Assembly: GCA_945870175.1 (NCBI GenBank)
Contig: CAMBRJ010000008.1
Span: 1 to 23,154 of the forward strand
Direction of reading: 5' to 3'
Source: Gemmatimonas phototrophica
Lineage (GTDB): Bacteria > Gemmatimonadota > Gemmatimonadetes > Gemmatimonadales > Gemmatimonadaceae
Length of the DNA stretch: 23,154 bases
Shown: piece by piece, positions 8,701 to 17,340 of the stretch
Numbering within the stretch: the stretch's first letter is position 1
How the letters are laid out: each line of letters begins with the position of its first letter
Position numbers and translations under genes: made by a program
The notes under the pieces: model-generated
Seen by the model: only the letters and a program-made list of their open reading frames with translations
Database searches by the model: none
Told to the model about the DNA's origin: nothing

Positions 8701-9157
8701 CGGCGGCGTCACCGACTTCGTGCCGGGCGCGATCGGTACGCGACTGCCGTCGTCGGGCATCTTCGGACCCAAGGTGCTGCTCACCAACGAGCTGGCGGGG
8801 TCGGGCGGCGACTTCTTCCCGTGGGTATTCCGTCAGACCGGCACCGGGCCGCTCATCGGCACGCGCACGTGGGGCGGCCTCGTGAATTCGTCGGTGCCGT
8901 ACGCGCTCGTGGACGGTGGCACGATCACCGCGCCGGCGCTGGCGGTGTTCGGACCCGACGGCTTCATCGCTGAAGGAGATGGTGTGCCGCCCGACATCGA
9001 AGTGCTGCAGGATGCGCAGGCGGTGATGCAGGGGCGTGACCCGCAGCTCGAGCGCGCGGTGCGCGAGGCGTTGCGCCTCGTCACCGAGAAGAACGTGGTG
9101 GTGCCGCCGCGGCCGACCACGATGCCGCTTAAGGCCAAGCGTCCGGGAGGGCGCTAG
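5786..9157 (+). CDS. secreted tricorn-like S41 family peptidase
   Basis: A 1123-residue exported peptidase. The ATG at 5786 starts a signal peptide that ends near LNAQ (residue ~35); in-frame codons upstream overlap the previous gene and were excluded. Residues ~40-560 hold TolB/PD40-type propeller repeats with the SPDG signature (FSPDGQW near 87, WSPDGRR near 376, WSPDGSR near 418). A Ser/Ala/Pro-rich linker follows at ~566-611, then more propeller. A PDZ-like domain is at ~810-890 and the S41 catalytic domain is C-terminal. Likely catalytic residues are His782 in AVGHSF, Ser1006 in AGSGGDFF and Glu1063 in AEGDGVPPD. Their spacings (224 and 57) are close to those of archaeal tricorn protease (219 and 58). 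Tricorn enzymes trim peptides; export suggests periplasmic peptide breakdown. The amidase gene begins one base after its stop. Confidence 0.93.
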   Translation: MTRSLSTTPKTCVAFPMAFAMAFATALVVSSAAVLNAQTATDTRLLREPTLSATQVAFTHGADVWVVSREGGEARRLTSTPAVERDPQFSPDGQWIAFTSTRSGGPAVWIVPTAGGDAKRLTWSPSGEETRGWTPDGKSVLFASGRVSAPTDYTKLFTIPVAGGPATQLPAYMGFRGSFAPDGQRIVVDRVDRWDVEFRSYRGGQNTPLTITTIADGTELRLPNSLTMDIDPVWIGETIYFLSDRDWATNVWSYDTRTKALKQLTTFRNADVKSLDGVGRAATSMLVFEQDGYLWTLDPTKGEPKRLSISVRGDFPWAMPRYADVTRSVQSAALGPNGKRALMEARGEIFTVPVEKGDARNLTRSSGAADRAPVWSPDGRRVAWFSDEGPGYRLLVGDADGLAPPRVIAIGDVKMAWNPAWSPDGSRIAFTDDKVRLRVIELATATLSVVDTAGAANDRGAMAPAWSPDSKWLAYAKSFPNQFRRVVVYSFTTKQKRTITDALASAGSPVWDRNGKWLYFLASTDLGVQSGWADVGSQTRTSTSAVYVALLRADEASPFTPESDEEVAARAAGTSPTGTTLPPDSVRAASRDSAAARPPANAAPRVPATTIDFDRLDRRTLALSLPTRDYAYLVPGPAGVLFIGERIANQPGTALHKWDMAKRRAELFATGVSTVSTSADGRKLLWRAGTAWAVVGAEAPPKAGDGALRVSLGMSLEPEREWAQIFDEAWRIERDFFYDPNHHGADWNAVRARYLPLVPFIKHRDDLTYVIDQVGGELAVGHSFVGGGDYPATDSSRIGALGADLVADGDRWRIARIYTSESWNPGLRAPLDAPGVKARVGDYLLEVNGVAVTTRDEPWKALDGTADRQTVLRLAERASGAESWTATVVPVRSEGQLRQRTWVEDNRRRVDSLSKGTLAYAWIPNTGGPAVTAFDRYYYAQQDRKGAVIDERFNGGGLLDDYMVGAMARKPIGGVTDFVPGAIGTRLPSSGIFGPKVLLTNELAGSGGDFFPWVFRQTGTGPLIGTRTWGGLVNSSVPYALVDGGTITAPALAVFGPDGFIAEGDGVPPDIEVLQDAQAVMQGRDPQLERAVREALRLVTEKNVVVPPRPTTMPLKAKRPGGR

Positions 9158-9158
9158 C

Positions 9159-10886
9159 ATGACGATGACGCTCCGCTCGCTGCTCACGATCAGCGCGGCA
9201 CTCACTGTGGCGGCCAGTGGCTGCACGTCGCCCGCCGTACCGGTGGCGGTGATCGCCGCCGACCGTGATCTGCTCGACGTCACCGTGCCGACGTTGCAGC
9301 AGTTGTACGCCGACAAGCGCTACACGGTCACGCAGGTCCTGCAGTGGCACCTCGATCGCATCGATCGCTATAACGGCGTCTACGGCGCGATCGAAACGGT
9401 GTTGCGTGAAAGTGCGCTGGCCGACGCCGCTCGGCTCGATGCCGAGGCGGCGAAAGGCGATGGGGGCGCGCGCGGACCGTTGTGGGGCGTGCCCATCGTG
9501 ATCAAGGCCAACACCAGCGTGCAGGGCCAGGTGACCACGGCTGGCTGGGATGGGTTCACGCGCGCCGGTCATGAACTCATCGCGCCCAAGGACGCGACGA
9601 TCGTGGCGAAGTTCCGCGCGGCCGGTGCGATCATCGTAGGGCTGGCCAACATGCCGGACTTGGCCAACAGCGACACCAATCGCAGCAGCTCGTTCGGTCG
9701 CACCGGCAATGCGTACGACGTGCGCTTCTCGCCCGGTGGCTCGAGCGGCGGTGTGGTCACCGCGGTCGCCGCCAACATGGCCGTGCTGGGCAACGGCACC
9801 GACACCGGCAACTCCATTCGCATGCCGGCCGCCACCAGCGCACTGGTGGGGGTGTTTCCCACGCGTGGCCTGGTGAGTATTGCCGGCATCGCGCCGCTTG
9901 ATTGGCTGCTCGACAACACCGGACCGATTGCCCGTACCGTGACCGATGCCGCGATTGCCCTCGCGGTGATGGCCGGGAAAGACTCGCTCGATCCCGCCAC
10001 GTTGCTCACGCCCGATTCGGTGCGCGTGACCAAGGAGGGCATGGCCACGGCCTCACTCAAGGGCAAGCGATTTGGCGTGCCGGCCTTCATCATGGCCGGC
10101 AGCGGCATCCCGTTTCACGGCATCCCGGCGGGCGTACCGGAGCGCGCGGCGGATTCGATTCGCGCCGCCGCCAACATGACGTTGCGCGATGACACCCGCG
10201 CGATGTTCATGAAAGCCGTGGCTGCGCTACGCGCCGCCGGCGCCGATGTGGTGATCAGCGACAGTATTCTTCCGCCGTCGTTTGCGAAGCTGGCGAGCCG
10301 CGTGTCGACGTACGCGTACATGCGCGATGGCACCGACCGTTTTCTCGCCACCTTTGGACCAGCCGCGTATCACTCGGCTGCGCAGTACGAACAGGTGGTC
10401 GGGGCCCCGCTGTTCGTATCGTCGATCGGGGTGGAAGACCACTTCCGCTACATGCCGGGTGTGCGGCTCGAGCCGCGTGTGCTCGACACCGACGTCGACG
10501 CCGAGCGGAACTATCATGCGCCGCGTCGCGCGATGCTGGCCGCGTATGTGGCCACGCTTGATCGGATGAAGCTGGATGGGTTCGTGTATCCGGCCATTCA
10601 GATGTCGCCACCGGACGAGTCCATGCCTCAGGATGGTCGCGTGAGCGAAGGGCCGCACTCGGCCACGAGTTGGGTGAACATGATCGGCGTGCCGGCGGTG
10701 GTGGTGTATGCGGGGAGCTATGCGAGTGGCCTGCCGTTTGGGCTTGAACTCTCGGCGCGTCCGTGGCGCGATCGTGAGCTGATGGGCATGGCGCACGCGT
10801 GGGAGCAGGCCACGCCACGGCGGACGCGGCCGACGTTGGTGGACACAGGATTGCTGCCGGTGGTGACGGCGCGCGTTGGGAAGTAG
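9159..10886 (+). CDS. amidase-signature family lipoprotein
   Basis: A 575-residue amidase-signature hydrolase, an enzyme class that cuts amide bonds through a Ser-cisSer-Lys triad. All three residues are visible: Lys116 in PIVIKANTS, cis-Ser195 in the GGSSGG motif and the nucleophile Ser219 in GTDTGNSIR. The 24-residue gap between the two serines is the family's usual spacing. The N-terminus has a hydrophobic signal and a Cys22 lipobox (ASGC), so the enzyme is probably membrane-anchored in the periplasm or outer membrane, unlike GatA or cytoplasmic amidases. The ATG at 9159 follows the peptidase stop by one base, with GGGAGG upstream as ribosome site, so the two form an operon. The substrate is unknown; peptide or amino-acid amides fit the context. 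Confidence 0.92.
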   Translation: MTMTLRSLLTISAALTVAASGCTSPAVPVAVIAADRDLLDVTVPTLQQLYADKRYTVTQVLQWHLDRIDRYNGVYGAIETVLRESALADAARLDAEAAKGDGGARGPLWGVPIVIKANTSVQGQVTTAGWDGFTRAGHELIAPKDATIVAKFRAAGAIIVGLANMPDLANSDTNRSSSFGRTGNAYDVRFSPGGSSGGVVTAVAANMAVLGNGTDTGNSIRMPAATSALVGVFPTRGLVSIAGIAPLDWLLDNTGPIARTVTDAAIALAVMAGKDSLDPATLLTPDSVRVTKEGMATASLKGKRFGVPAFIMAGSGIPFHGIPAGVPERAADSIRAAANMTLRDDTRAMFMKAVAALRAAGADVVISDSILPPSFAKLASRVSTYAYMRDGTDRFLATFGPAAYHSAAQYEQVVGAPLFVSSIGVEDHFRYMPGVRLEPRVLDTDVDAERNYHAPRRAMLAAYVATLDRMKLDGFVYPAIQMSPPDESMPQDGRVSEGPHSATSWVNMIGVPAVVVYAGSYASGLPFGLELSARPWRDRELMGMAHAWEQATPRRTRPTLVDTGLLPVVTARVGK

Positions 10887-10966
10887 GTGGGTATGGCGAC
10901 GACCTTGCGTGGTACACGACCACCGTTCGACGTTGCGTTTCGCGCGGCGCGGCGCTTCAATGTGCA

Positions 10967-11827
10967 ATGGGCCAGTTTAAACAGACTTTGGGCGGGGCAC
11001 GCGGCGGCGTGAGGAGCGCCACCGCTACGCGTGTGCGCTGCGTCGGCGTGGCGATGGCGCTGTGGACCATGCCCGCGCTGTTGTGGGCGCAACCGGGGTC
11101 GCCGCGTTCCCGCGACGAGCTGGTGGGCTGGGTGCTGGACGCCGCGGGCAAGCCGATGGGTGACGCCGAAGTTCTGATCGCCGGCACCTCGTTCAGCACG
11201 CGGAGCAATGCCAAGGGGTTCTGGCGGTTTGCTGATCCGCCAACGGGCCCGCATGTCGTGCTGGCGCGCCAGATCGGCTATGTGCCATACCAGCGTGAAG
11301 TGAATGTGGTGCGCTCCTCGAAAGACACCTTGTCACTGCTGCTGCGTCGGTATCCGCGTACGCTGTCAACGGTTGAAGTCACCGCCAAGGCCAATTCCGC
11401 CACAGCGAGTGCGGTGGCGCAGGGTCAGCGACTGATCCAGATGCGCGTCGGCGCCGGTCGCCTCTATACTCGTGAGTACATTCTCGAAACGCGTCCGTAT
11501 TCGATTGCGGAGCTCGTGCAAGGTGTCCCGGGCATGACCATCCAGCGGCTTCGTGGCAATGGCACCGACGGCGAAGTTGTGGCAACCATCTCTCGGAATC
11601 GCGGCGGGGCGAGTGGTAACCAAGGGGTGGGAAACGACGGGTTCTCCAATCCGTGCCCGATGCAGTTCTTCCTAGATACCTCGCCGATCGAGGGCGATCA
11701 GGTCGGGCGACTCGACCCATCGATGTTTCGCAGCGTCGAGGTCTACCCGATGAACGTCGTGATCCCGGGCTTGCCCCAACGTGCAGATCGGTGCGGCGCG
11801 ATCGTCATTAATTCATTTCGGCGCTGA
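10967..11827 (+). CDS. carboxypeptidase-regulatory and TonB plug domain protein lacking a barrel
   Basis: A 286-residue exported protein. A signal peptide ends near LLWAQ (residue ~40). A carboxypeptidase regulatory-like beta-sandwich follows (GWVLDAAGKPMGDAEVLI, residues ~52-130), then a short region resembling a TonB-receptor plug (YSIAELVQGVPGMTIQRL, later MFRSVEVYPMNVVIPGLPQ and the terminal GAIVINSF). The order is that of a SusC N-terminus, but the protein stops where the beta-barrel would begin, with no barrel-like sequence in other frames downstream. It may serve as a periplasmic partner of the following transporter or as a free plug. The ATG at 10967 has no good ribosome site; a GTG at 11009 is an alternative start that keeps the signal peptide. 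The domain calls are fairly sure; the function is inferred. Confidence 0.75.
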   Translation: MGQFKQTLGGARGGVRSATATRVRCVGVAMALWTMPALLWAQPGSPRSRDELVGWVLDAAGKPMGDAEVLIAGTSFSTRSNAKGFWRFADPPTGPHVVLARQIGYVPYQREVNVVRSSKDTLSLLLRRYPRTLSTVEVTAKANSATASAVAQGQRLIQMRVGAGRLYTREYILETRPYSIAELVQGVPGMTIQRLRGNGTDGEVVATISRNRGGASGNQGVGNDGFSNPCPMQFFLDTSPIEGDQVGRLDPSMFRSVEVYPMNVVIPGLPQRADRCGAIVINSFRR

Positions 11828-11952
11828 GATAGTCTGCGGGCGTGGGTGAAGGGTGGTCGGCATTCTTCCTCGTGTGCTGGCCCCATCGCTCATGCTGGCG
11901 TAAGTTCGCATTGCCCTTCGGTGTGCTTCTCCCTCCTCCGCCCTGCCCGCAT

Positions 11953-14900
11953 ATGCCCTTTCCACTCACTCGCGCCCCGCGGCGTGCGCCAGGTCGCGCA
12001 CTGGTCGCGGCCCTTGGCGCCAGCTTGCTGTGGTGCGCCGCACCGCTCGTGCCACTCTCCGCACAGGCGGCCACTGAAACAGCGCAACCGACGCGACGCG
12101 CGCGGGTGGTCGGACTCGTCACGGACGTCGCCACCAAGCAACCGCTCGCCGGCGTCAACATCTTCCTCGTCGGCACGCCCATCACGGCGAGCACGGGGCC
12201 CGACGGTCGATTCATTATTCCCAGCGCCCCGGCTGGTCTCTATAACATCGACGCGCGGCGGCTCGGCTACGGTCCGCAGCGGATCAACAACGTGCGGCTG
12301 GTGGCCGACAGCTTGATCACGGTGAACATCACACTCAGTGTGACGTCCACGCGCCTCGACCAGGTGACAGTGTCCGGCAGCATGGACCCGCAGTCAGTGG
12401 CCAAGTCCACCATTACGGTTGACAAGGTCACGTCGGAAAACATTCCGGTCATGCCGACCGGTTCAGCCGCCAATTTGATTGCGGGTAAAGTGGCCGGTGT
12501 GGCCATTACGCGTCCGAGCGGCAAGCCGGGCAGCGGTGTCAATATCGTGCTCCGCACCCCGATCTCCGGCATCACCGAGGACGGTACCCCACCATCGCCC
12601 CTCTTCGTGGTGGACGGCGTGTTTTTGAACCAGGCACAGTCGGTGACCACGCAGGACATCGAGTCGATGGACGTGGAGTCGATCGAGGTGATCAAGGGCG
12701 CCGCGGCAGCATCGTTGTACGGTTCTCGTGCGGCGGCCGGCGTCATCGCCATCACCACCCGGCGTGGCAAGGGCCTCGCTCTCGGCACCACGCAATTTCA
12801 GGCGCGCACGGAGCAGGGCACCGATCAGTTCCAAACGAGCCTGCCCAAAAACCAACACCACGCCTTCCGGCAAGATGCCAACGGCAACTGGCTGAACGCG
12901 CAAGATCAGGTCGTGCCGCGGGCTCAGCGTGCGCTCAAACCGCTCGGGATCATGGACGCGCCGTTTACGTCGAAGACGTACGATCACCCGGCGCTGTTCT
13001 TCAATCCGGGCAGCACCACGATTCAGAGCCTGCAGGTGCAGGGCAACGCCGCCGCCACGAACTACAACCTGGCGTACACCCGGAACGTGTTCGGCGGCGT
13101 GTTGGACGACAACGAAGGGTATCGCCGCCAAACGCTGCGCGTGAACCTCGACTCGCGACTGAACGAAAAGCTCAATGTGGGCGTGTCCGTGAACCACACC
13201 CGCGGTCAGGATGATGCCTCGAGCCCGAGCTTCAACAACTTCTATCGTATCGATACCGACGTGAATCTGCGGGAACTCGATCCCTTTCCCAAGATCGGTT
13301 TTCCCTACGTCATCGTTCCTGATTCGGTCACGCTGTATACGAATCCGCTGTACACGCAGTACATCGCCGACAACGTGATTCGGCGCGCACGCACGTTGCT
13401 CAACGCCAACGCCAGCTACCGTCCCTTCAGCTGGTTGTCGGTCGCGGGTGATGCCAACTACGATCGCGGCGATTACGCACAAACGTCCTATACAGCGCGT
13501 GGCACGCCGCTCGTGACCAGCACCGGCGGCCTCAGTCCCAGCATTGGCAGCCTGTCGACGACCAATCAGGTCACCGACGGCTACATCATCACCGGCACGG
13601 TGTCTGCCACGAAAACCCTCGGCGAACTGACCGCGCGCCTGTCTCAGCGCGGTGAAACGCGTCGCGAGTACGCCCCCAGCCTCACGACCACCGGCACCGA
13701 CTTCGGTACCGAAGGGCTCAAGGCCATGTCGCAGGCGCGTGTCCGCACTACCTCCAACAGCATCACCGACTATCGGGTACTTGGCGCGATCACGAACCTC
13801 GGACTCAGCTTCAAGGAACGCTACATCGGCGATTTCCTCTGGCGTCGTGAAGGCAACTCGCTGTTCGGCGCCGCCAATCGGTGGAACACCTTCGGCCGAG
13901 CCTCGGCCGCCTGGATTCTGAGTGAGGAAAGCTGGTTCCCGATGCCGGCGTTCAATCAGTTCAAGCTGCGCTACAGCTACGGCGTGACGGGTGTGAGTCC
14001 GAGCTTCAGCGATCAGTATGAGGCGATGACGAACGACGGCACCGGCGCGATCCGCCGCAGCAATCTTGGCAACGTCAACATCACGCCGACGTTTACCAAG
14101 GAACAGGAAATCGGCATCGACCTCGCGTACAAGTCGCGCCTCTCGGCGACGGTCACGTATGTGCGGAACGACAGTAAGGATGTGTTCGTGAACGTGCCGG
14201 CACCGGCCGTCTCGGGCTATCAGCTGGTACGTACGAACCCCGCGTACATCGGCGGCAACGTCCTCGAGGTAACGCTGCAAGGCGCGGTGCTGACCAACCC
14301 CAACGGGTTGCGCTGGGACATTCTCGTGACGGGAGACAATCAGAAGCAGTTCACGCGCCGCTTTGGGCGTACCTGCTTCGACGACGGACTCCAGTACAAG
14401 TGCGACGGGATTCCGCTCAGCGAGATGTGGGGCAACCAGAACGTGCGGGACAAGTCGCAGCTGGCCGCCATTCATCGCAACTCGCAGGCGCAATTCGACG
14501 TCAACGACGAAGGCTGGGTGGTGCCGGTGGGTGCGGGCAACACGTGGCGCGATGGTATTGCCAAGAACCTGTGGGGCAGCTCCGTTAACATCGATGGCAC
14601 CGCCTACGGCTGGGGACTGCCGATTCAGCGCCGCGATTCCACGGGCCAGCTCTGGTACGACCGCATCGGCAATAGTCAGCCGCTCTTCCGCTTCGGTTTC
14701 CAGAACAATTTCCGGTACAACAACTTCCGTCTCTTCGTACAAACGACGGGGCAGTTGGGTGGCGATGTGTATGCCAACAGCAACCAGACGTTCTACGCCT
14801 CGGGTGACCATCCCGACGTGGACCAGTTCGGGAAGCCTGACGAACTCAAGAAGCCGGTGGCCTACTACAACGCCGTGTCGAACAACAACAACCTGTATCT

Positions 14901-15159
14901 CGCGCAGTTCGTGGAGAGCGGTACGCACCTGACGATCGCGGAGCTCATGCTGGGCTACACGGCCGACGCGAAGCGGTGGCCCTTCCTGAACAAGGTTGGT
15001 GTGTCGCGCGCGCAGATCGATCTGATCGGACGCAACATGCGCACGTTCACGAATTACACGGGCCTCAATGTCATGGCCGGTTCGCCGACCGTGCGCTTTG
15101 ACGATGCCACGTATCCCATGACGCGCACGCTGACCGGCGTCGTTACGCTCACCTTCTGA
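11953..15159 (+). CDS. SusC/RagA family TonB-dependent outer-membrane transporter
   Basis: A 1068-residue outer-membrane transporter. The ATG at 11953 starts an N-terminus with many arginines and a signal peptide ending at LSAQA (residue ~41). A carboxypeptidase regulatory-like domain follows (residues ~54-140), then the plug (~161-273) with the typical SusC run: LFVVDGVFL, DIESMDVESIEVIKGAAAAS, LYGSRAAAGVIAITT. The rest is beta-barrel with alternating aromatic strands and ends in TGVVTLTF, the terminal Phe needed for BAM insertion. These proteins import ligands too large for porins, powered by TonB-ExbBD, with a SusD lid. The SusD gene begins 14 bases downstream. No glycoside hydrolase lies nearby, while a peptidase and an amidase lie upstream, so peptide-like ligands are plausible. 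No clear promoter was found in the 125 bases upstream. Confidence 0.95.
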   Translation: MPFPLTRAPRRAPGRALVAALGASLLWCAAPLVPLSAQAATETAQPTRRARVVGLVTDVATKQPLAGVNIFLVGTPITASTGPDGRFIIPSAPAGLYNIDARRLGYGPQRINNVRLVADSLITVNITLSVTSTRLDQVTVSGSMDPQSVAKSTITVDKVTSENIPVMPTGSAANLIAGKVAGVAITRPSGKPGSGVNIVLRTPISGITEDGTPPSPLFVVDGVFLNQAQSVTTQDIESMDVESIEVIKGAAAASLYGSRAAAGVIAITTRRGKGLALGTTQFQARTEQGTDQFQTSLPKNQHHAFRQDANGNWLNAQDQVVPRAQRALKPLGIMDAPFTSKTYDHPALFFNPGSTTIQSLQVQGNAAATNYNLAYTRNVFGGVLDDNEGYRRQTLRVNLDSRLNEKLNVGVSVNHTRGQDDASSPSFNNFYRIDTDVNLRELDPFPKIGFPYVIVPDSVTLYTNPLYTQYIADNVIRRARTLLNANASYRPFSWLSVAGDANYDRGDYAQTSYTARGTPLVTSTGGLSPSIGSLSTTNQVTDGYIITGTVSATKTLGELTARLSQRGETRREYAPSLTTTGTDFGTEGLKAMSQARVRTTSNSITDYRVLGAITNLGLSFKERYIGDFLWRREGNSLFGAANRWNTFGRASAAWILSEESWFPMPAFNQFKLRYSYGVTGVSPSFSDQYEAMTNDGTGAIRRSNLGNVNITPTFTKEQEIGIDLAYKSRLSATVTYVRNDSKDVFVNVPAPAVSGYQLVRTNPAYIGGNVLEVTLQGAVLTNPNGLRWDILVTGDNQKQFTRRFGRTCFDDGLQYKCDGIPLSEMWGNQNVRDKSQLAAIHRNSQAQFDVNDEGWVVPVGAGNTWRDGIAKNLWGSSVNIDGTAYGWGLPIQRRDSTGQLWYDRIGNSQPLFRFGFQNNFRYNNFRLFVQTTGQLGGDVYANSNQTFYASGDHPDVDQFGKPDELKKPVAYYNAVSNNNNLYLAQFVESGTHLTIAELMLGYTADAKRWPFLNKVGVSRAQIDLIGRNMRTFTNYTGLNVMAGSPTVRFDDATYPMTRTLTGVVTLTF

Positions 15160-15173
15160 CCGAGGCCGCATTC

Positions 15174-16748
15174 ATGCATACTTCTGTGTCCCGCCCGGTC
15201 GCCGTCCGCCGCCGCGCCGCTCTCCTGATCGGTACCATGGCCGCCGCCTCACTGGCCGGCTGCGTCGATCTCGCCGTGACCGATCCGAACAACCTCAGTA
15301 TCGCCACGGTCTTCAACAACGCGGCCAATACGGAAGCCGCGTTGATTGGCTCCTTCAAGGCCTACACGGCCGTGAATCGCGGCAGCTGCCCCACGCTCAT
15401 TTACAGCCTGTGGGGGCACGATATCACGACTACCAGCGTGACGTACCTCGATTTCGCCACTGAGCCGCGTCTGCCCATCAACAACCGCGACAACGTGAAC
15501 TGCGCCACTCGCGTGTCGTATTGGACGCCGTACGAGGCGTCAGCCGGTGCCCGCGAAGCCTTTATCGGTATCCGGGACAATCAGCTCAAGTTCGGCGTCG
15601 TCAACGCCGCCACACCGAACGGCGCCGACACGCCCAATCGCAAGCTGTTTGCGAAGTTCATCATCGCCATTTCGCAGCTCAAGCTCGCTCTCGCCACCGA
15701 CCAAGCCTATATCACGGATACGATCACGCCGGGCTTGAACCAGACCAACGTCACCCTGGTGCCGTGGCAGGATGTCTTGGCGAATGCCAAAGCGCAGATG
15801 AACGTCGTGATCACGGAAGCGAAGGCCGGACCGAACTTCACGTGGCCGGCGCTCTTCATCAACGGCCGTCCGATCACGCGCGATGAACTGGTGCGTGTGA
15901 TGTATTCGTTCCTGGTGCGCGCTGATGTGTACTCACCACGTACCCCTGCCGCGCGCAACGCGGTCAACTGGAACGCCGTGCTGGCGCGTCTCGACTCGGG
16001 TATCACGCGGGACTTTGGTTGGCAGGCCGATCCGGCCGTCGCCAACACCGCCTCGACGTATATCAACAACTCGTTCGCGCAGAATACGGTCCGAATCCAC
16101 AACCGTTTGCTTGGTCCGGCCGACACCTCCGGTAAGTATCAGGCGTGGGTGGCCGCTCCGATCGCCAACCGCACCGCGTTCACGATCACGACGCCCGACC
16201 GTCGCATTCATGGGGCGACCAACAGCGTGGCGGGTACCCGCTTTACGCGTCTCACGACGACCATGGGTAGTGCGTCCAATGGCGCGTATCTCACCTCATC
16301 GTACCGTTCCACGCGCTATCTGAATACGGCGGCTGATTCGGGCAATCGCGCATTCATTCAGATCATGTCGATGGACGAGATGAAGTTCATCCGCGCCGAA
16401 GCACTGTTCCGGGTCGGACGTTTCACCGACGCCGCGGCACTCATCAATCCGACCCGCGTGGCGGCTGGCTTGCGTCCGGCAGACGCGAACGGCCCGCCGG
16501 CTGGCGCTGACTGCGTGCCGCGCAAGGATAACGGCGCGTGCGGCAACCTGTTTGACGCCATTCAGTACGAGAAGCGTATCGAACTGTTTCCTACCGAAGG
16601 CGATATCTCGTGGTGGGACGCCCGTGGCTGGGGCAAGCTCCTGCCCGGCACGCCGTATCATGTTCCCGTGTCAGGGCGTGAGCTGATCTCGCTTGGCATT
16701 CCGTACTACACGTTCGGCGGCGTGGGTTCACCGGGCACCGCCCCGTAA
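15174..16748 (+). CDS. SusD/RagB family outer-membrane lipoprotein
   Basis: A 524-residue lipoprotein. A basic N-terminus and hydrophobic stretch lead to the lipobox LAGC (Cys30), followed by the VTDPNNLS segment typical of SusD proteins. The body is rich in TPR-like helices. Near the C-terminus, EMKFIRAEALFRVGRFTDAA, and later QYEKRIELFPTEGDISWWD, match the conserved end of SusD/RagB, where the mature fold closes over the partner transporter. Family members form a hinged lid on SusC and bind the ligand at the cell surface. The gene lies 14 bases after the SusC-like stop, so the two are co-transcribed. A strong hairpin at 16771-16801 closes the operon. The family is firm; the ligand is unknown. 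Confidence 0.93.
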   Translation: MHTSVSRPVAVRRRAALLIGTMAAASLAGCVDLAVTDPNNLSIATVFNNAANTEAALIGSFKAYTAVNRGSCPTLIYSLWGHDITTTSVTYLDFATEPRLPINNRDNVNCATRVSYWTPYEASAGAREAFIGIRDNQLKFGVVNAATPNGADTPNRKLFAKFIIAISQLKLALATDQAYITDTITPGLNQTNVTLVPWQDVLANAKAQMNVVITEAKAGPNFTWPALFINGRPITRDELVRVMYSFLVRADVYSPRTPAARNAVNWNAVLARLDSGITRDFGWQADPAVANTASTYINNSFAQNTVRIHNRLLGPADTSGKYQAWVAAPIANRTAFTITTPDRRIHGATNSVAGTRFTRLTTTMGSASNGAYLTSSYRSTRYLNTAADSGNRAFIQIMSMDEMKFIRAEALFRVGRFTDAAALINPTRVAAGLRPADANGPPAGADCVPRKDNGACGNLFDAIQYEKRIELFPTEGDISWWDARGWGKLLPGTPYHVPVSGRELISLGIPYYTFGGVGSPGTAP

Positions 16749-16770
16749 GGCCTGTGGCGATACGACGTAC

Positions 16771-16801
16771 AAAGGGGCCGTGCATGATGCACGGCCCCTT
16801 T
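16771..16801. terminator. bidirectional intrinsic terminator
   Basis: AAAGGGGCCGTGCAT pairs perfectly with ATGCACGGCCCCTTT around a single central G, giving a 15-base GC-rich stem flanked by A and T runs on both sides. It sits 22 bases after the SusD-like stop and 30 bases after the end of the converging gene at 16832, so it can end transcription from both directions. Confidence 0.85.
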
Positions 16802-16831
16802 GCATTGGGTGCGACCGCCAGCGTGAATCGC

Positions 16832-17257
16832 TTACGGTTTCTCGCTGATGTTCGCGCAGCCCCACACATTCTGATCGTTCGGAACCACCTGCGGATCGAA
16901 CACGCGAATGTAATACCGCTTGCCGCTCTCGAGCTTGGGGATCACGGCCGTGACCGATCCCCCGCCGTCCATCTGCGTCTGCGCCTGGGTGAACGCTGCC
17001 TGCGGCGCGATCGGCGCCCCTTGGTCATTGCAGTTGCCGGCCACGATGTCCCATGCGATGCGCATGTCGCGACTGCCATTGCGAAAGGTGATCTTCGCGC
17101 GCGACTGCTTGTCGTTGCGGGGTTCGATGGTCACGTCGGCGGAGCCGCCGTTTCGTAACTGGCTCACCGTGGCGAACCATTTACCCGACTGTGCTGATGC
17201 CGCCAGCAGGCCAACGTTCAGCGTGGCGGCAGCAAGGAAGAGAGCGGGAGACCACAT
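16832..17257 (-). CDS. small secreted hypothetical protein
   Basis: A 141-residue exported protein that I do not recognise. The ATG at 17257 has a GGAG ribosome site about seven bases upstream. The signal peptide runs through LLAASAQ and is probably cut near residue 22-24. The mature ~118 residues look all-beta (ADVTIEP, AKITFRNG, MRIAWDIVAG, SVTAVIPKL, KRYYIRVFDP). There are two cysteines, in GNCND and VWGCAN, which could form a disulfide bridge in the periplasm. The fold may be a small beta-sandwich or barrel. It follows the asparaginase gene on the same strand after 83 bases and is ended by the hairpin at 16771-16801. It is real by its signal peptide, ribosome site and codon pattern; its function is unknown. 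Confidence 0.75.
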   Translation of the reverse strand: MWSPALFLAAATLNVGLLAASAQSGKWFATVSQLRNGGSADVTIEPRNDKQSRAKITFRNGSRDMRIAWDIVAGNCNDQGAPIAPQAAFTQAQTQMDGGGSVTAVIPKLESGKRYYIRVFDPQVVPNDQNVWGCANISEKP

Positions 17258-17340
17258 GCGTTGCTCCGGGAAGTTGGGCGTACGAGGGGATCGTGCAAAC
17301 GCGCAATATCGGCGATCGCACAGGGGATAAATTCGTGTCG

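Noticed and set aside
6290..9316. Two long minus-strand frames (487 and 462 codons) antisense to the peptidase
   Set aside because: Their composition is dominated by Arg, His and Gly, and there is no signal, motif or ribosome site. The plus-strand peptidase explains the region fully.
10799..10966. N-terminal extension of the plug-domain protein
   Set aside because: It would overlap the end of the amidase gene and bury the signal peptide more than 55 residues inside the protein.
12463..15171. A 902-codon open frame on the minus strand, antisense to the SusC-like gene
   Set aside because: Its translation is rich in Arg, His and Val without any domain, and the plus strand encodes a full SusC protein. 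Long antisense frames are common in GC-rich genes.
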